Below, one piece after another: positions 8,334 through 17,025 of a DNA stretch of 43,416 nt (position 1 is its first letter; each line of letters begins with the position of its first letter). Both the position numbers and the translations under genes were made by a program. Below the pieces are notes generated by a model. The model was not told the DNA's origin, did not search any database, and was given only the letters and a program-made list of their open reading frames with translations. This DNA is from Gammaproteobacteria bacterium (GTDB lineage: Bacteria; Pseudomonadota; Gammaproteobacteria; DSM-16500): assembly GCA_014132615.1 (NCBI GenBank), contig BMAH01000057.1, positions 1 to 43,416 on the forward strand, in the 5' to 3' direction.

Positions 8334-9137
8334 CTAAACATAGCTGAGTAAAAGAGAACCTAGAACGTAAATGGGTGCAGCAGCCGTTAAACTATCAATT
8401 CTGTCTAATAAACCACCATGACCAGGTAATAGCTTGCCAGAATCTTTTAAACCCGCTTCGCGTTTTAACATACTTTCAAATAAATCCCCTATGACTGAAA
8501 ATATGACAGTGACCAAACTTAATCCTGTGTACCATCCCCATACTGCAAATGGTGCGTGCATAGTAATGAGAAGTCCAAAGCATAATAAGCAAGTAAATAA
8601 AAGAGCACCTAACAATCCTTGCCAAGATTTACCTGGGCTTACTCTGGGAATTAATTTTGTTTTACCCCATTTTTTCCCCACAAAATACGCAGCTGAATCT
8701 GCACCCCAGATTAAAACGAAAAGAAACAATAATACGTATAACCCATCTGTATGCTGACGAATAAAGTTAATCGCTACCCAGCAAGGGATTAATACAAAAA
8801 AACCCATAATGGCTTTGCTAAGCCCAGAGCGCCATAAAGAAGTTAAATGAGGATAAACAAGAATTAATCCAAATGCTATTAGCCACCAAGCACCAGCTAC
8901 TACAAAAATAAAAGCGGGGAGAATGAAACAGCTGACAATTAGGCCTAAGGATAATATCGCCAAATACAAACAGCGCATTTTATTGCTTTTAATTTGCATG
9001 AGGTTAGTCCACTCCCATGCAGCGCCTAATACAATAAAAGCCGTTAATAATCGGAATGCATTAAGGGGTAGGTAGAATAAAACTAATAGCGTAATAGGAA
9101 TTAATATTAATGCTGTGATAATGCGTTGTTTGAGCAT
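8334..9137 (-). CDS. cdsA: Phosphatidate cytidylyltransferase CdsA
   Basis: CdsA makes CDP-diacylglycerol from phosphatidate and CTP, the branch point to all bacterial phospholipids. The 267-residue integral membrane protein has about seven or eight hydrophobic helices and a complete CDP-diglyceride synthetase signature near the C-terminus at 222-249 (MLKREAGLKDSGKLLPGHGG followed by LLDRIDS). The ATG at 9135-9137 has AGGTGA six bases upstream and lies inside the end of uppS, a 31-base overlap that suggests coupled translation. It is followed after 85 bases by bamA rather than by dxr. Confidence 0.96.
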   Translation of the reverse strand: MLKQRIITALILIPITLLVLFYLPLNAFRLLTAFIVLGAAWEWTNLMQIKSNKMRCLYLAILSLGLIVSCFILPAFIFVVAGAWWLIAFGLILVYPHLTSLWRSGLSKAIMGFFVLIPCWVAINFIRQHTDGLYVLLFLFVLIWGADSAAYFVGKKWGKTKLIPRVSPGKSWQGLLGALLFTCLLCFGLLITMHAPFAVWGWYTGLSLVTVIFSVIGDLFESMLKREAGLKDSGKLLPGHGGLLDRIDSLTAAAPIYVLGSLLLSYV

Positions 9138-9880
9138 ATTGTTTCACCTAATTGTTCACTGCTTAATCCAAAACGGCGCTCACGTTGCGCGTAATGATTT
9201 AACGCTTTATCCAATTCTTTTTCGTTAAAATCTGGCCAATGCGTGTCAGTAAAATATAATTCTGTATAAGCTAATTGCCATAACATAAAATTGCTAATAC
9301 GTAATTCACCACTCGTTCTTATGAAGAGATCAGGATCAGGTAAATCTGCAAAAGAAAGACCGCGCGCAATATGGGTTGGATTAATGTCAGCGGGATTGAT
9401 TTCATTATTTTTAACTTGCAAAGCTAGGCGCTTCACGGATTCGCATATATCCCATTGACCGCCGTAATCGGCTGCAATAATTAACACCATACCTTGGTTA
9501 TTACGGGTTAGCGATTCCACTTCTGTAATTTTATTACGTAGCCTTTCGCTAAAGCGATCACGATTACCAATAAAGCGAATTTGTATTTGATGGCTGTGTA
9601 ACTCCTTTACTTCGCGCTCTAGGCTTAGAAAAAATAATTCCATTAAAAAACTGACCTCAGATCCTGGTCTACGCCAATTTTCACTGCTAAATGCGAATAA
9701 GGAGAGAACTTGAATATCGAGTTTGGCGCAATAACGTATGATTTTTCTAACCGTTTCTACACCAACTTTATGACCGGCGATACGTGGCAAAAAACGTTTT
9801 TTAGCCCAACGGCCATTGCCATCCATGATGATGGCAATGTGTTTAGGTAGTTGACGTTCTGCTGCATTAGCATCACTCAT
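9107..9880 (-). CDS. uppS: Undecaprenyl diphosphate synthase UppS
   Basis: UppS is the cis-prenyltransferase that extends farnesyl diphosphate with eight isopentenyl units to undecaprenyl diphosphate, the lipid carrier for peptidoglycan and O-antigen. The 257 residues include the catalytic IAIIMDGNGRWAKKR at 15-29 (Asp20), FSSENWRRP at 64-72, and the C-terminal DLFIRTSGELRISNFMLWQL segment that binds isopentenyl diphosphate. The gene starts at ATG 9878-9880, eight bases after frr, and overlaps cdsA by 31 bases. Confidence 0.97.
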   Translation of the reverse strand: MSDANAAERQLPKHIAIIMDGNGRWAKKRFLPRIAGHKVGVETVRKIIRYCAKLDIQVLSLFAFSSENWRRPGSEVSFLMELFFLSLEREVKELHSHQIQIRFIGNRDRFSERLRNKITEVESLTRNNQGMVLIIAADYGGQWDICESVKRLALQVKNNEINPADINPTHIARGLSFADLPDPDLFIRTSGELRISNFMLWQLAYTELYFTDTHWPDFNEKELDKALNHYAQRERRFGLSSEQLGETICSNNALSQH

Positions 9881-9888
9881 GAAGCACT

Positions 9889-10443
9889 CTATATTGCCAT
9901 GAGATCGGCTTCTTTTGCCGTTGTTAATTGATCAATTTCAGCAACAAACTTATCTGTTATCTTTTGCACATCATCTGAAGCGCGTCTTTCTTCATCTTCA
10001 GTAATGGTTTTGCCTTTTAATAATTCTTTTAATTCTGCATTCGCATCACGTCTTACATTTCGCACGCTGACACGAGCGGCTTCTGCTTCATTACGTACCA
10101 CTTTAATTAATTCTTTTCTTCTTTCTTCATTTAAAGCAGGCATGGGAACCCGGATTAAATCACCTGAAGTAGCAGGATTTAAACCTAAATCAGATTCACG
10201 AATAGCTTTTTCAATAGCCTGCACCATACTTTTTTCCCAAGGACTAATGGTTAGCGTACGGGCATCCGTTGCATTGATGTTTGCAACTTGATTAATAGGC
10301 ATAGGTGAACCGTAATAATCAATTCGTATGTGATCTAAAATGGCAGGATTTGCTCTACCGGTGCGTAATTTAGTAATTTCAACTTTATAGGATTCTATAC
10401 TTTTACGCATGCGCGTTTCTGCGTCTTTAATTACTCTCTGCAT
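9889..10443 (-). CDS. frr: Ribosome recycling factor
   Basis: RRF, with EF-G, splits the post-termination ribosome. I place the start at ATG 10441-10443 with GAGGAG just upstream, giving 184 residues that begin [15 protein letters not shown], matching the normal family length of 185. A reading 17 codons longer has no support. The three-helix bundle core [15 protein letters not shown] and the late segment [11 protein letters not shown] are typical. It lies between pyrH (83 bases upstream) and uppS (8 bases downstream), the conserved proteobacterial order. Confidence 0.97.
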   Translation of the reverse strand: MQRVIKDAETRMRKSIESYKVEITKLRTGRANPAILDHIRIDYYGSPMPINQVANINATDARTLTISPWEKSMVQAIEKAIRESDLGLNPATSGDLIRVPMPALNEERRKELIKVVRNEAEAARVSVRNVRRDANAELKELLKGKTITEDEERRASDDVQKITDKFVAEIDQLTTAKEADLMAI

Positions 10444-10526
10444 AACTCTCTCCTCTGTCCTTTTTTCATTCGTATATGAAGATATGGATGACACATTTAA
10501 TTAGCAGATTTTAATGTCGATCAACA

Positions 10527-11261
10527 TTATTCTTTTGCGCGGATTAGTGTGCCTATATCTTCGCCTAGCATAATGTGTTTTAAAGCACCTTGTTTATTCA
10601 TATTAAAAACACGCAAAGGTAGACTATGATCCTGACAAAGCAATACTGCAGTTAAATCCATCACGCCTAAACGTTTGCTTACCACTTCATCGTAAGTGAG
10701 ATGTTGATAGCGTTCTGCTTTAGGATTTTTAATAGGATCGTCATTGAAAACGCCTTCGACTTTGGTGGCTTTTAATACAATATCGGCGCCAATTTCTATG
10801 CCCCGTAGCGCAGCAGCAGAATCGGTGGTCACTAATGGATTACCGGTGCCTGCGGAAAAGATAACGACTTTACCTTGGTTTAATTCTTGCTGAGCTTTAG
10901 ATCTATCGTATTGGTCTGCAATGCTAGGAATACTAAATGCAGACATGAGGGTAACAGGAATAGATTCTTTAGCTAAGGCATCACGCAGTGCTAGCCCGTT
11001 TATTACAGTTGCTAACATGCCCATTTGATCTGCGGTAATGCGGTCAAAACCCGCGGCGCATAAATCTGCACCGCGAATTAAATTTCCACCGCCAATCACT
11101 AGCGCAACTTGCACACCTAATGCTCTAGCCCCTGCAATTTCCTGGCTAATGCGAGATAATTTATTCGCATCAATACCAAACAAATGGTCGCCTTGTAGGG
11201 CTTCGCCGCTTAACTTAAGTAGAATGCGGCTGTAAATCGGCTTAGCAGATTGTTGGTCCAT
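10527..11261 (-). CDS. pyrH: Uridylate kinase (UMP kinase) PyrH
   Basis: PyrH is the hexameric bacterial UMP kinase, making UDP from UMP and ATP for nucleic acids and for UDP-sugars such as the UDP-GlcNAc used by LpxA. The 244 residues show [12 protein letters not shown] at 14-25, the GGGN loop at 57-60, [13 protein letters not shown] at 73-85, and the [17 protein letters not shown] nucleotide-binding segment at 141-157. The ATG at 11259-11261 follows the tsf stop by three bases, so the two are cotranscribed. Confidence 0.97.
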   Translation of the reverse strand: MDQQSAKPIYSRILLKLSGEALQGDHLFGIDANKLSRISQEIAGARALGVQVALVIGGGNLIRGADLCAAGFDRITADQMGMLATVINGLALRDALAKESIPVTLMSAFSIPSIADQYDRSKAQQELNQGKVVIFSAGTGNPLVTTDSAAALRGIEIGADIVLKATKVEGVFNDDPIKNPKAERYQHLTYDEVVSKRLGVMDLTAVLLCQDHSLPLRVFNMNKQGALKHIMLGEDIGTLIRAKE

Positions 11262-11264
11262 GTG

Positions 11265-12146
11265 TTAGCCGCCTTGTACTTGCGACATCACAGCTTCTTT
11301 AAAATCTTCTACCACTTTCTCAATGCCTTCACCCACTTCAAAACGGTGGAATGCAAGCACTTTGGCTCTTTGTTTGTTTAGCAAACTGCCAACAGTCGCA
11401 TCAGGATCTTTAACAAAAGGCTGGCCTACTAAACTGACTTCGTCTAAAAACTTCTTCAGTCTGCCAACAACCATTTTTTCAACAATTTCTTGTGGCTTGC
11501 CGCTAGTTGCAGCTTGGGCCATGTAAATTTCTTTTTCTTTCTCAACGACATCCGCTGGCACATTTTCAGGGGCAATCACTAAGGGTCTGCTAGCTGCGAT
11601 ATGCATAGCAATATCACGTGCTAAGTCATTGTTATCGACATCTAATTCAACCATGACACCAATGCGCGTGCCGTGTAAGTAAGTACCTACCGTAGCAGCA
11701 TTTGGATTGCTGATCACGATACGTCTAACTTGAACGTTTTCACCAATTTTAGCGACTAATTCTAATCTAGCTTCTTCTATAGATTTGCTTTGACCGCTTA
11801 ATGGCATAGTGAGGAATTTTTCAACGTCAGTGGTTTGATGTTGCAATGCACTATCGGAAACAGCTTGAACAAATGCCATGAAATTACCATCGCGAGCGAC
11901 AAAGTCAGTTTCGCAATTGATTTCAACCATAGCCACTTGCTTGCCATTGCTAGCCACACCGATGACGCCTTCAGCAGCCACACGATCAGCTTTTTTACCC
12001 GCTTTAGCAATACCTTTTTTACGCAAAATGTCTAATGCATCATCCATATTGCCTTGGGCTTCAGTTAATGCCTTTTTGCAATCCATCATGCCAGCGCCTG
12101 TGCGCTCACGTAATTCTTTAACCGCTGCAGCGGAAATATCTGTCAT
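11265..12146 (-). CDS. tsf: Elongation factor Ts
   Basis: EF-Ts is the guanine-nucleotide exchange factor of EF-Tu. The 293 residues carry the N-terminal UBA-like domain with RERTGAGMMDCKKAL at 13-27, the exchange motif INCETDFVARD near 75-85 (TDFVAR is the invariant contact with EF-Tu), two core subdomains and a C-terminal module. Start ATG 12144-12146 has AGGGTGA upstream and sits 12 bases after rpsB, the universal rpsB-tsf arrangement. Confidence 0.98.
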   Translation of the reverse strand: MTDISAAAVKELRERTGAGMMDCKKALTEAQGNMDDALDILRKKGIAKAGKKADRVAAEGVIGVASNGKQVAMVEINCETDFVARDGNFMAFVQAVSDSALQHQTTDVEKFLTMPLSGQSKSIEEARLELVAKIGENVQVRRIVISNPNAATVGTYLHGTRIGVMVELDVDNNDLARDIAMHIAASRPLVIAPENVPADVVEKEKEIYMAQAATSGKPQEIVEKMVVGRLKKFLDEVSLVGQPFVKDPDATVGSLLNKQRAKVLAFHRFEVGEGIEKVVEDFKEAVMSQVQGG

Positions 12147-12158
12147 ACTATCACCCTA

Positions 12159-12941
12159 TTATTTGCTGGAGGATTCTTGGACTTCGTCAGATGATTGATC
12201 ATCAATAGATGCGTCATTGCCTTGACTCATTTCTACGAATTCATCTGCAACGCCGTCAGAACTTGCTGCGCGTGCTTCAATAATAATGTCAGCTACTTTG
12301 CTAGCATAGAAACGGATAGCGCGAGTAGAGTCGTCATTACCAGGAATGACGTAAGAAATGTCATCTGGATTATTGTTTGAATCGACAACACCGATAACAG
12401 GAATACCTAAACGTTTTGCTTCAAGTACTGCAATTTTTTCATGACCTACGTCAATGATGAATAAAGCATCTGGGATACCGCCCATGTTTTTGATACCGCC
12501 TAAGCTGCTCATCAATTTTGCTTTTTCACGATCTAAATTTAAAATTTCTTTTTTAGTTAAACGGCCAAATTTACCAGACTCAAACATGGCTTCTAATTCT
12601 TTTAAACGCTTAATTGATTGACGTATGGTTTTATAATTGGTGAGCATTCCACCTAACCAACGACGATTGACGTAAGGCATTTTGCAACGTTCAGCTTCTT
12701 GCTGAATGATGTCTTGTGCAGCATATTTGGTGCCGACGAATAAGATTTTGCCTTTCTTTGCAGCGCTGCTGCTAATGAAGTTTAACGCGTCTTGGAATAA
12801 AGGTAAGGTTTTACCTAAATCGATAATGTGAATTTTATTGCGGGAACCGTAAATGTAAGAAGCCATTTTTGGGTTCCAGTAACGGGTTTGATGACCAAAG
12901 TGTACGCCCGCTTTTAACATATCTTGCATATTAACTTGCAT
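12159..12941 (-). CDS. rpsB: 30S ribosomal protein S2
   Basis: S2 is a late-binding protein of the small subunit, next to S1. The 260 residues match the family throughout: [51 protein letters not shown] and [18 protein letters not shown]. The tail is acidic and Ser-rich after about residue 225, longer than in E. coli and variable in the family. The ATG at 12939-12941 has GAGGAA upstream. It is the first gene of the long minus-strand block and is divergent from map. Confidence 0.98.
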   Translation of the reverse strand: MQVNMQDMLKAGVHFGHQTRYWNPKMASYIYGSRNKIHIIDLGKTLPLFQDALNFISSSAAKKGKILFVGTKYAAQDIIQQEAERCKMPYVNRRWLGGMLTNYKTIRQSIKRLKELEAMFESGKFGRLTKKEILNLDREKAKLMSSLGGIKNMGGIPDALFIIDVGHEKIAVLEAKRLGIPVIGVVDSNNNPDDISYVIPGNDDSTRAIRFYASKVADIIIEARAASSDGVADEFVEMSQGNDASIDDQSSDEVQESSSK

Positions 12942-13142
12942 AGTAATTCCTCAAAATGGGTTAAGCCTCCGCGCATCCTTATCACCAACTTTTTTAATAC
13001 CGACAAAGCACCCGGTGAAAAGTTATAATACGCGTGTGGACTATGGTTATTGCTAAATAAAGCATGCCTTTATACCATAGGCGGGCATAATCAACAATAA
13101 CTCGTTAGGAAAAACCCTAAATCTGGGCTTAAAAGGCATTAC
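12942..13142. other. Divergent rpsB/map intergenic region
   Basis: This 201-base gap must hold the promoter for the long rpsB block and one for map. For map, TTGCTA (13050-13055) and TACCAT (13073-13078) are spaced by 17 bases, a weak promoter candidate. A 7-bp inverted repeat CTATGGT/ACCATAG (13041-13047, 13074-13080) brackets that candidate and could be an operator. I see no convincing rpsB promoter and no known ribosomal-protein leader structure. Confidence 0.35.
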
Positions 13143-13913
13143 ATGACTGAAATTACTATTAATAATCAAGAAGATATTGAGAAAATGCGTGTCGCTGGGC
13201 GCTTAGCAGCTGAAGTGCTTGAAATGATAGAGCCTTTTGTCAAAGAAGGTGTTAGCACGGATGAATTAAATCGCATATGCCATGACTATATAGTCAATGA
13301 GCAAAAAGCTATTCCCGCCCCGCTTAACTATAATGGCTTTCCTAAGTCGATTTGCACTTCGGTCAACCATGTGGTGTGCCACGGTATTCCAGGACCTAAA
13401 GTATTAAAAAATGGGGATATAGTGAACATTGATATCACTGTATTAAAGGACGGCTACCACGGTGATACCAGCAAAATGTTTGTGATAGGCAAACCTTCCA
13501 TCTTAGCGGACAGGCTGATTAGGATAACCCAGGAATGTCTGTATCTAGGCATAGAACAAGTTAAACCAGGCGCATATCTAGGTGATATTGGTGCAACCAT
13601 TCAACAATATGCCGAAAAAAATCGCTTCTCAGTCGTAAGAGAATACTGCGGGCATGGAATAGGAAAAGTTTTTCATGAAGCACCCAATGTATTGCATTAC
13701 GGCAAACCTGGGACAGGCGAAGTCTTAAAAGAAGGGATGATTTTTACTATTGAACCTATGATTAACGCGGGTAAACGCGAAGTAAAATTATTACCGGATG
13801 AATGGACAGTCGTCACCAAAGATCATAGTTTATCTGCTCAATGGGAACACACTATTTTAGTGACCAATTCCGGCTATGAAGTGTTAACCAAACGTAAAGA
13901 AGAGTCATTTTAA
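13143..13913 (+). CDS. map: Methionine aminopeptidase type I
   Basis: MetAP removes the initiator methionine from nascent proteins. The 256 residues carry every catalytic residue at the standard positions: His80 (VCHG), metal ligands Asp97, Asp108, His171 (CGHGIGK), Glu204 (FTIEP) and Glu235 (QWEHT). There is no N-terminal extension, so it is type Ia. Start ATG has AAGG upstream. It is divergent from rpsB, its classic neighbour, and 25 bases upstream of sodB, which may be cotranscribed. Confidence 0.97.
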   Translation: MTEITINNQEDIEKMRVAGRLAAEVLEMIEPFVKEGVSTDELNRICHDYIVNEQKAIPAPLNYNGFPKSICTSVNHVVCHGIPGPKVLKNGDIVNIDITVLKDGYHGDTSKMFVIGKPSILADRLIRITQECLYLGIEQVKPGAYLGDIGATIQQYAEKNRFSVVREYCGHGIGKVFHEAPNVLHYGKPGTGEVLKEGMIFTIEPMINAGKREVKLLPDEWTVVTKDHSLSAQWEHTILVTNSGYEVLTKRKEESF

Positions 13914-13938
13914 GTTAATCGTTATTAAGGAGTAGTCC

Positions 13939-14517
13939 ATGTTCGAATTACCAAAACTACCTTATGAAATGGATGCATTAGCACCTTACATTTCTAAGGA
14001 AACATTAGAATATCACTATGGTAAACATCATAAAGCCTACGTTGATAATTTAAATAAGCTTATTCCCAACACTGAATTTGAAAATTTATCCCTAGAACAA
14101 ATTATTATGAAATCTAGCGGCCCTATTTTTAATAATGCAGCCCAAGTTTGGAATCACACTTTTTACTGGCATTGCATGGCACCTAATGCAGGCGGTGAAC
14201 CAACAGGTAAATTAGCGGAAGCGATCAAGAAAAAATTTGGTTCTTTTGAAGAATTTAAAAAATTATTTACCGAATCCGGCACTAAATTATTTGGCTCAGG
14301 TTGGACTTGGCTTGCCGTAGATGGTAATGGTGAATTAGAAATTATTAATGAAAGCAATGCAGGTTTACCGATGAAAGCAGGGAAAAAAGCTATTTTTACC
14401 TGTGACGTTTGGGAACATGCTTATTATATTGATTATAAAAATTTACGTCCAAAATATTTAGAAAACTTTTGGAATTTAGCTAACTGGGATTTTGTTGCTA
14501 AGAATTTTGAAGGTTAA
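13939..14517 (+). CDS. sodB: Superoxide dismutase, iron type
   Basis: Cytosolic dismutase converting superoxide to hydrogen peroxide and oxygen. The 192 residues have metal ligands His26, His73, Asp156 and His160 (DVWEHAYYIDY). The AAQVWNHTFYW segment at 67-77, with Gln69 next to the metal site, is the iron-type signature. Start ATG has AAGGAG at 13927. No signal peptide is present. It lies 25 bases after map and is followed by an intrinsic terminator, so a map-sodB transcript is plausible. Confidence 0.96.
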   Translation: MFELPKLPYEMDALAPYISKETLEYHYGKHHKAYVDNLNKLIPNTEFENLSLEQIIMKSSGPIFNNAAQVWNHTFYWHCMAPNAGGEPTGKLAEAIKKKFGSFEEFKKLFTESGTKLFGSGWTWLAVDGNGELEIINESNAGLPMKAGKKAIFTCDVWEHAYYIDYKNLRPKYLENFWNLANWDFVAKNFEG

Positions 14518-14523
14518 TAAGTT

Positions 14524-14558
14524 AGGGCAAGATAATATCTTGCCCTTCCCTCTTGTTT
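14524..14558 (+). terminator. Terminator after sodB
   Basis: A perfect 10-bp stem AGGGCAAGAT/ATCTTGCCCT (14524-14533 and 14537-14546) with a three-base loop lies six bases after the sodB stop. The tail TCCCTCTTGTTT is only moderately U-rich, so termination may be partial. Confidence 0.65.
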
Positions 14559-14697
14559 ACTCAATTTGATTACCTTAACTATTTTAAATGTTAAAGCTTC
14601 CAACCATCACACAAATTAGCTTTTTTATAATTACAACCAAGTTATAAAATAAATAAAAATCAAATAGATATGCGGAATCGCCTCTAAAAATTCCTTT

Positions 14698-14717
14698 ATT
14701 AATTTTCCCTTAATAAT
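14698..14717 (+). promoter_or_regulatory. PmrA-like tandem box upstream of the 14760 gene
   Basis: ATTAATTTT (14698-14706), two bases, then CTTAATAAT (14709-14717): two TTAAT half sites in direct repeat, 11 bp apart, 42 bases upstream of the ATG. The PmrA box known in Legionella and Coxiella is a tandem cTTAATatT-type repeat with this spacing. No good -10 box follows at the expected place. The identity of the regulator is inferred. Confidence 0.4.
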
Positions 14718-14759
14718 CTTCGGTTAACCTAAATAGGATTCAAGGATGAAGGAGATTAG

Positions 14760-16100
14760 ATGTCTATGTTTAATCGTATCCAAGCAAAAGTCATTGCTGC
14801 CCTCCCCCCTAAAGAAGTGTTAAGAGAAGTCAACGATCATGTCTGCTTAGGCGCAAAAATGGATTTGAATTTGATCCTGTATAGACTGATTAAGAAAATA
14901 CAGCAGATTCATCTTCCTACTGAAGAAGAAGTGGATGAAATAAAAGTAGATTCTTTTATTAAAGGGCTTGAAGCCATAGCAGCAGCGATTAAAGCAGCGC
15001 GAACTGACGTGATGAAAATAGATGAATCTAAACGGCATTTACGCAAAGTAGATTTATATTTACAAACCCTTCAACTCAATTTACAAAATTATCGTTACTA
15101 TCAATCTATAGGTATTGATTTTTTTGCTAATGATTCACGTACTGGGCTTGCTACTACTGCTTCATACAGTTGTATGGAATATATTGGTATGCCAGCTTTG
15201 TTTAATACAATGAAAGATAACAAGGCTGATCTTTCATCCGCATGTGCTAATTACATTACAGATGAAATTATTAATGAAATAAAAGAATTTACTATTGTTT
15301 ATATTACCGCACCTAATCCCAATCCTTACGGCCATGTGTTATTAGGATTAGGCGATAAAGGCTATATTCATATCAATGCATTATATGACAGACCGCAATA
15401 CATACCTGTTGAAGCATTCAATGATTACTTAAATGAACAGGGTCGTGTTGTATTAGGCGTGCAGCAAGTGTATGTGCCTGATATGAAAAAAGCGCGAGAA
15501 AAACTAAGTGAATTATGCCATCAATCTTGGTTGTGGCGTTTGTATTGGAATAATTGTGTTAGCTTTGCAGATACCGTGTTACATGCAGGCGGTGTCGGTT
15601 ATGCTGAATTAGATCCGTTTCATATAGGTGATTATCATGGCTATCAACAATTACCGATAGAACGTATTTGTTATGTTAATGATCATGCATTGAATAAGGA
15701 AAAATTTGATACGTTAGATATAAACCAAAAAAGGAAGGTGATGAGTCAAGGATTAGCAGAACCTTTAAAAAAGGAATATGAGGAAGCAGCAAAATACTTA
15801 GGATTTGATCAAGGGCAAACAAAAAAATATGTTTACTGTCGAATGCATGAAGGGCTGTCTCATGAGAGAGCACAATATGAAACAAAACCTTCCTGGCTTA
15901 ACTTCTTTGTAATGCATCAAGAGAAATTAGGCGCTAGTGTAATCATTCATCCATTACTTTTTGTGCTTGCTATGCCTATTTTATTTGTGACGACTGTAAA
16001 AACAGTCCTGTTTCATAGTCATATGTTTTTTATTGAAAAGCGCCAGAAAGAGAACCCTGATAAGCATGAAACTGAGCCGCCTGTTGCTTTGCGTACCTAA
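14760..16100 (+). CDS. Permuted papain/LRAT-like protein with C-terminal membrane segment, candidate effector
   Basis: The family is not recognised as a whole. Of 446 residues, 1-175 look helical. The stretch 176-275 resembles a circularly permuted NlpC/P60 or LRAT-type papain fold: a strand with GHVLLGLGDKGYIHI (His192, His204) is followed about 60 residues later by NNCVSFADTVL (Cys266), so His comes before Cys and Cys sits at the start of a helix, as in LRAT and YaeF/YiiX proteins. Such enzymes are thiol hydrolases or acyltransferases acting on lipids or peptides. A hydrophobic segment at about 393-418 suggests membrane anchoring. There is no signal peptide. Start ATG has AAGGAGATTAG. It is a single gene with a PmrA-like box upstream. 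Enzyme class is an inference; it could also be inactive. Confidence 0.6.
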   Translation: MSMFNRIQAKVIAALPPKEVLREVNDHVCLGAKMDLNLILYRLIKKIQQIHLPTEEEVDEIKVDSFIKGLEAIAAAIKAARTDVMKIDESKRHLRKVDLYLQTLQLNLQNYRYYQSIGIDFFANDSRTGLATTASYSCMEYIGMPALFNTMKDNKADLSSACANYITDEIINEIKEFTIVYITAPNPNPYGHVLLGLGDKGYIHINALYDRPQYIPVEAFNDYLNEQGRVVLGVQQVYVPDMKKAREKLSELCHQSWLWRLYWNNCVSFADTVLHAGGVGYAELDPFHIGDYHGYQQLPIERICYVNDHALNKEKFDTLDINQKRKVMSQGLAEPLKKEYEEAAKYLGFDQGQTKKYVYCRMHEGLSHERAQYETKPSWLNFFVMHQEKLGASVIIHPLLFVLAMPILFVTTVKTVLFHSHMFFIEKRQKENPDKHETEPPVALRT

Positions 16101-16170
16101 AAGCATTACATAACTATGATTGACTCCAAAGCTGTTTTAATAAATAGTTTAATTTTGCAGGAAATATCTA

Positions 16171-16896
16171 ATGAGAAAATTTTTATCAATTTTTTGCTTC
16201 TTTTTACTATTAATTCCAAGTTGTTATGCGCTTACAACTAAAATAACAGGTCAATTAACTGTTTGCTCTTATTCAGAATTTAAACCCATTACGTATGGCA
16301 ATGGCTTAGGATATGAAGCAAATCTAGTCAAAAATATAGGCAAATCGCTGCATTTAAAAGTGAAATTTTACCCAGAGAAAATATATGAACAGTTATGGGC
16401 TATGCCAAGCAAAGCTTATACGCTTTGTGACATTGCCATAGGCGGTTTTTCTGAAACAAAAGAAAGAAAAGAACAAGGTGCTGCCTTTTCTTTACCGACA
16501 ATTAAATTTCCTCAAACTTTGTTAGTAAGAACAACAGATGCGCCTTCTTTTAAAAGCATCACTGACTTTAAAGACAAAAAAATTGGTGTAGTACCAGGTA
16601 CAACGGGCGCTATTAATGCTATTGAGCGATTAAAGCAAGCTAATCTTAATTGGGAAAAAATAATTGTTTATTATCCTTCAGAATCTGAGTTACTCCCTGC
16701 TCTAGAAAAAGAAAAAATTGATGCTATAGCTCGTGGTGCTATTGGAAATGAATACCAGGAAAAATTAAATCCGGAATATAAGACAATTTTACCGCGAGAC
16801 TTTGGAGAAGGTTTTCAAATTGTAGTCGATAAAAATAATCCTGGTTTATTGGAAAGCATAAATCAAGAAATTGTTAAGCTTACTAAAAACAAATAA
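16171..16896 (+). CDS. Periplasmic amino-acid-binding protein (SBP family 3)
   Basis: The 241 residues begin with a signal peptide (MRKFLSIFCFFLLLIPSCYA) and continue as a type II periplasmic binding fold: GQLTVCSYSEFKPITY, then the E-A-N-L-V-K-N-I-G-K helix typical of polar-amino-acid binders, DIAIGGFSETKERKEQGAAFS, DFKDKKIGVVPGTTG and a C-terminal lobe. Such proteins deliver amino acids to ABC transporters, and some act as sensors or enzymes. No permease or ATPase gene lies nearby, so it either serves a transporter encoded elsewhere or has a non-transport role. Start ATG follows GCAGGAAATATCTA. Ligand cannot be read from the sequence. Confidence 0.8.
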   Translation: MRKFLSIFCFFLLLIPSCYALTTKITGQLTVCSYSEFKPITYGNGLGYEANLVKNIGKSLHLKVKFYPEKIYEQLWAMPSKAYTLCDIAIGGFSETKERKEQGAAFSLPTIKFPQTLLVRTTDAPSFKSITDFKDKKIGVVPGTTGAINAIERLKQANLNWEKIIVYYPSESELLPALEKEKIDAIARGAIGNEYQEKLNPEYKTILPRDFGEGFQIVVDKNNPGLLESINQEIVKLTKNK

Positions 16897-16977
16897 CTAC
16901 ACATTAGTTGAGATAACTCGTCTTGGTATTTTGCAAATATTGGCCTAATTTACGTTATTTCTTTGAAATTTTAAGTA

Positions 16978-16986
16978 TGCTATATT
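16978..16986 (+). promoter_or_regulatory. Extended -10 promoter of the small secreted-protein gene
   Basis: TGCTATATT is an extended -10 element (TGn plus TATATT), 39 bases upstream of the ATG at 17026. The -35 region is poor, as is common with extended -10 promoters. Confidence 0.4.
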
Positions 16987-17025
16987 GTCATGTTTGTTTT
17001 AATGATTAATCAGGAAGAATTGAAT

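Noticed and set aside
16130..16160. PmrA-like box upstream of the binding-protein gene
   Set aside because: Two TTAA words are present, but their spacing is 12 bp instead of 11 and the flanking bases fit poorly.
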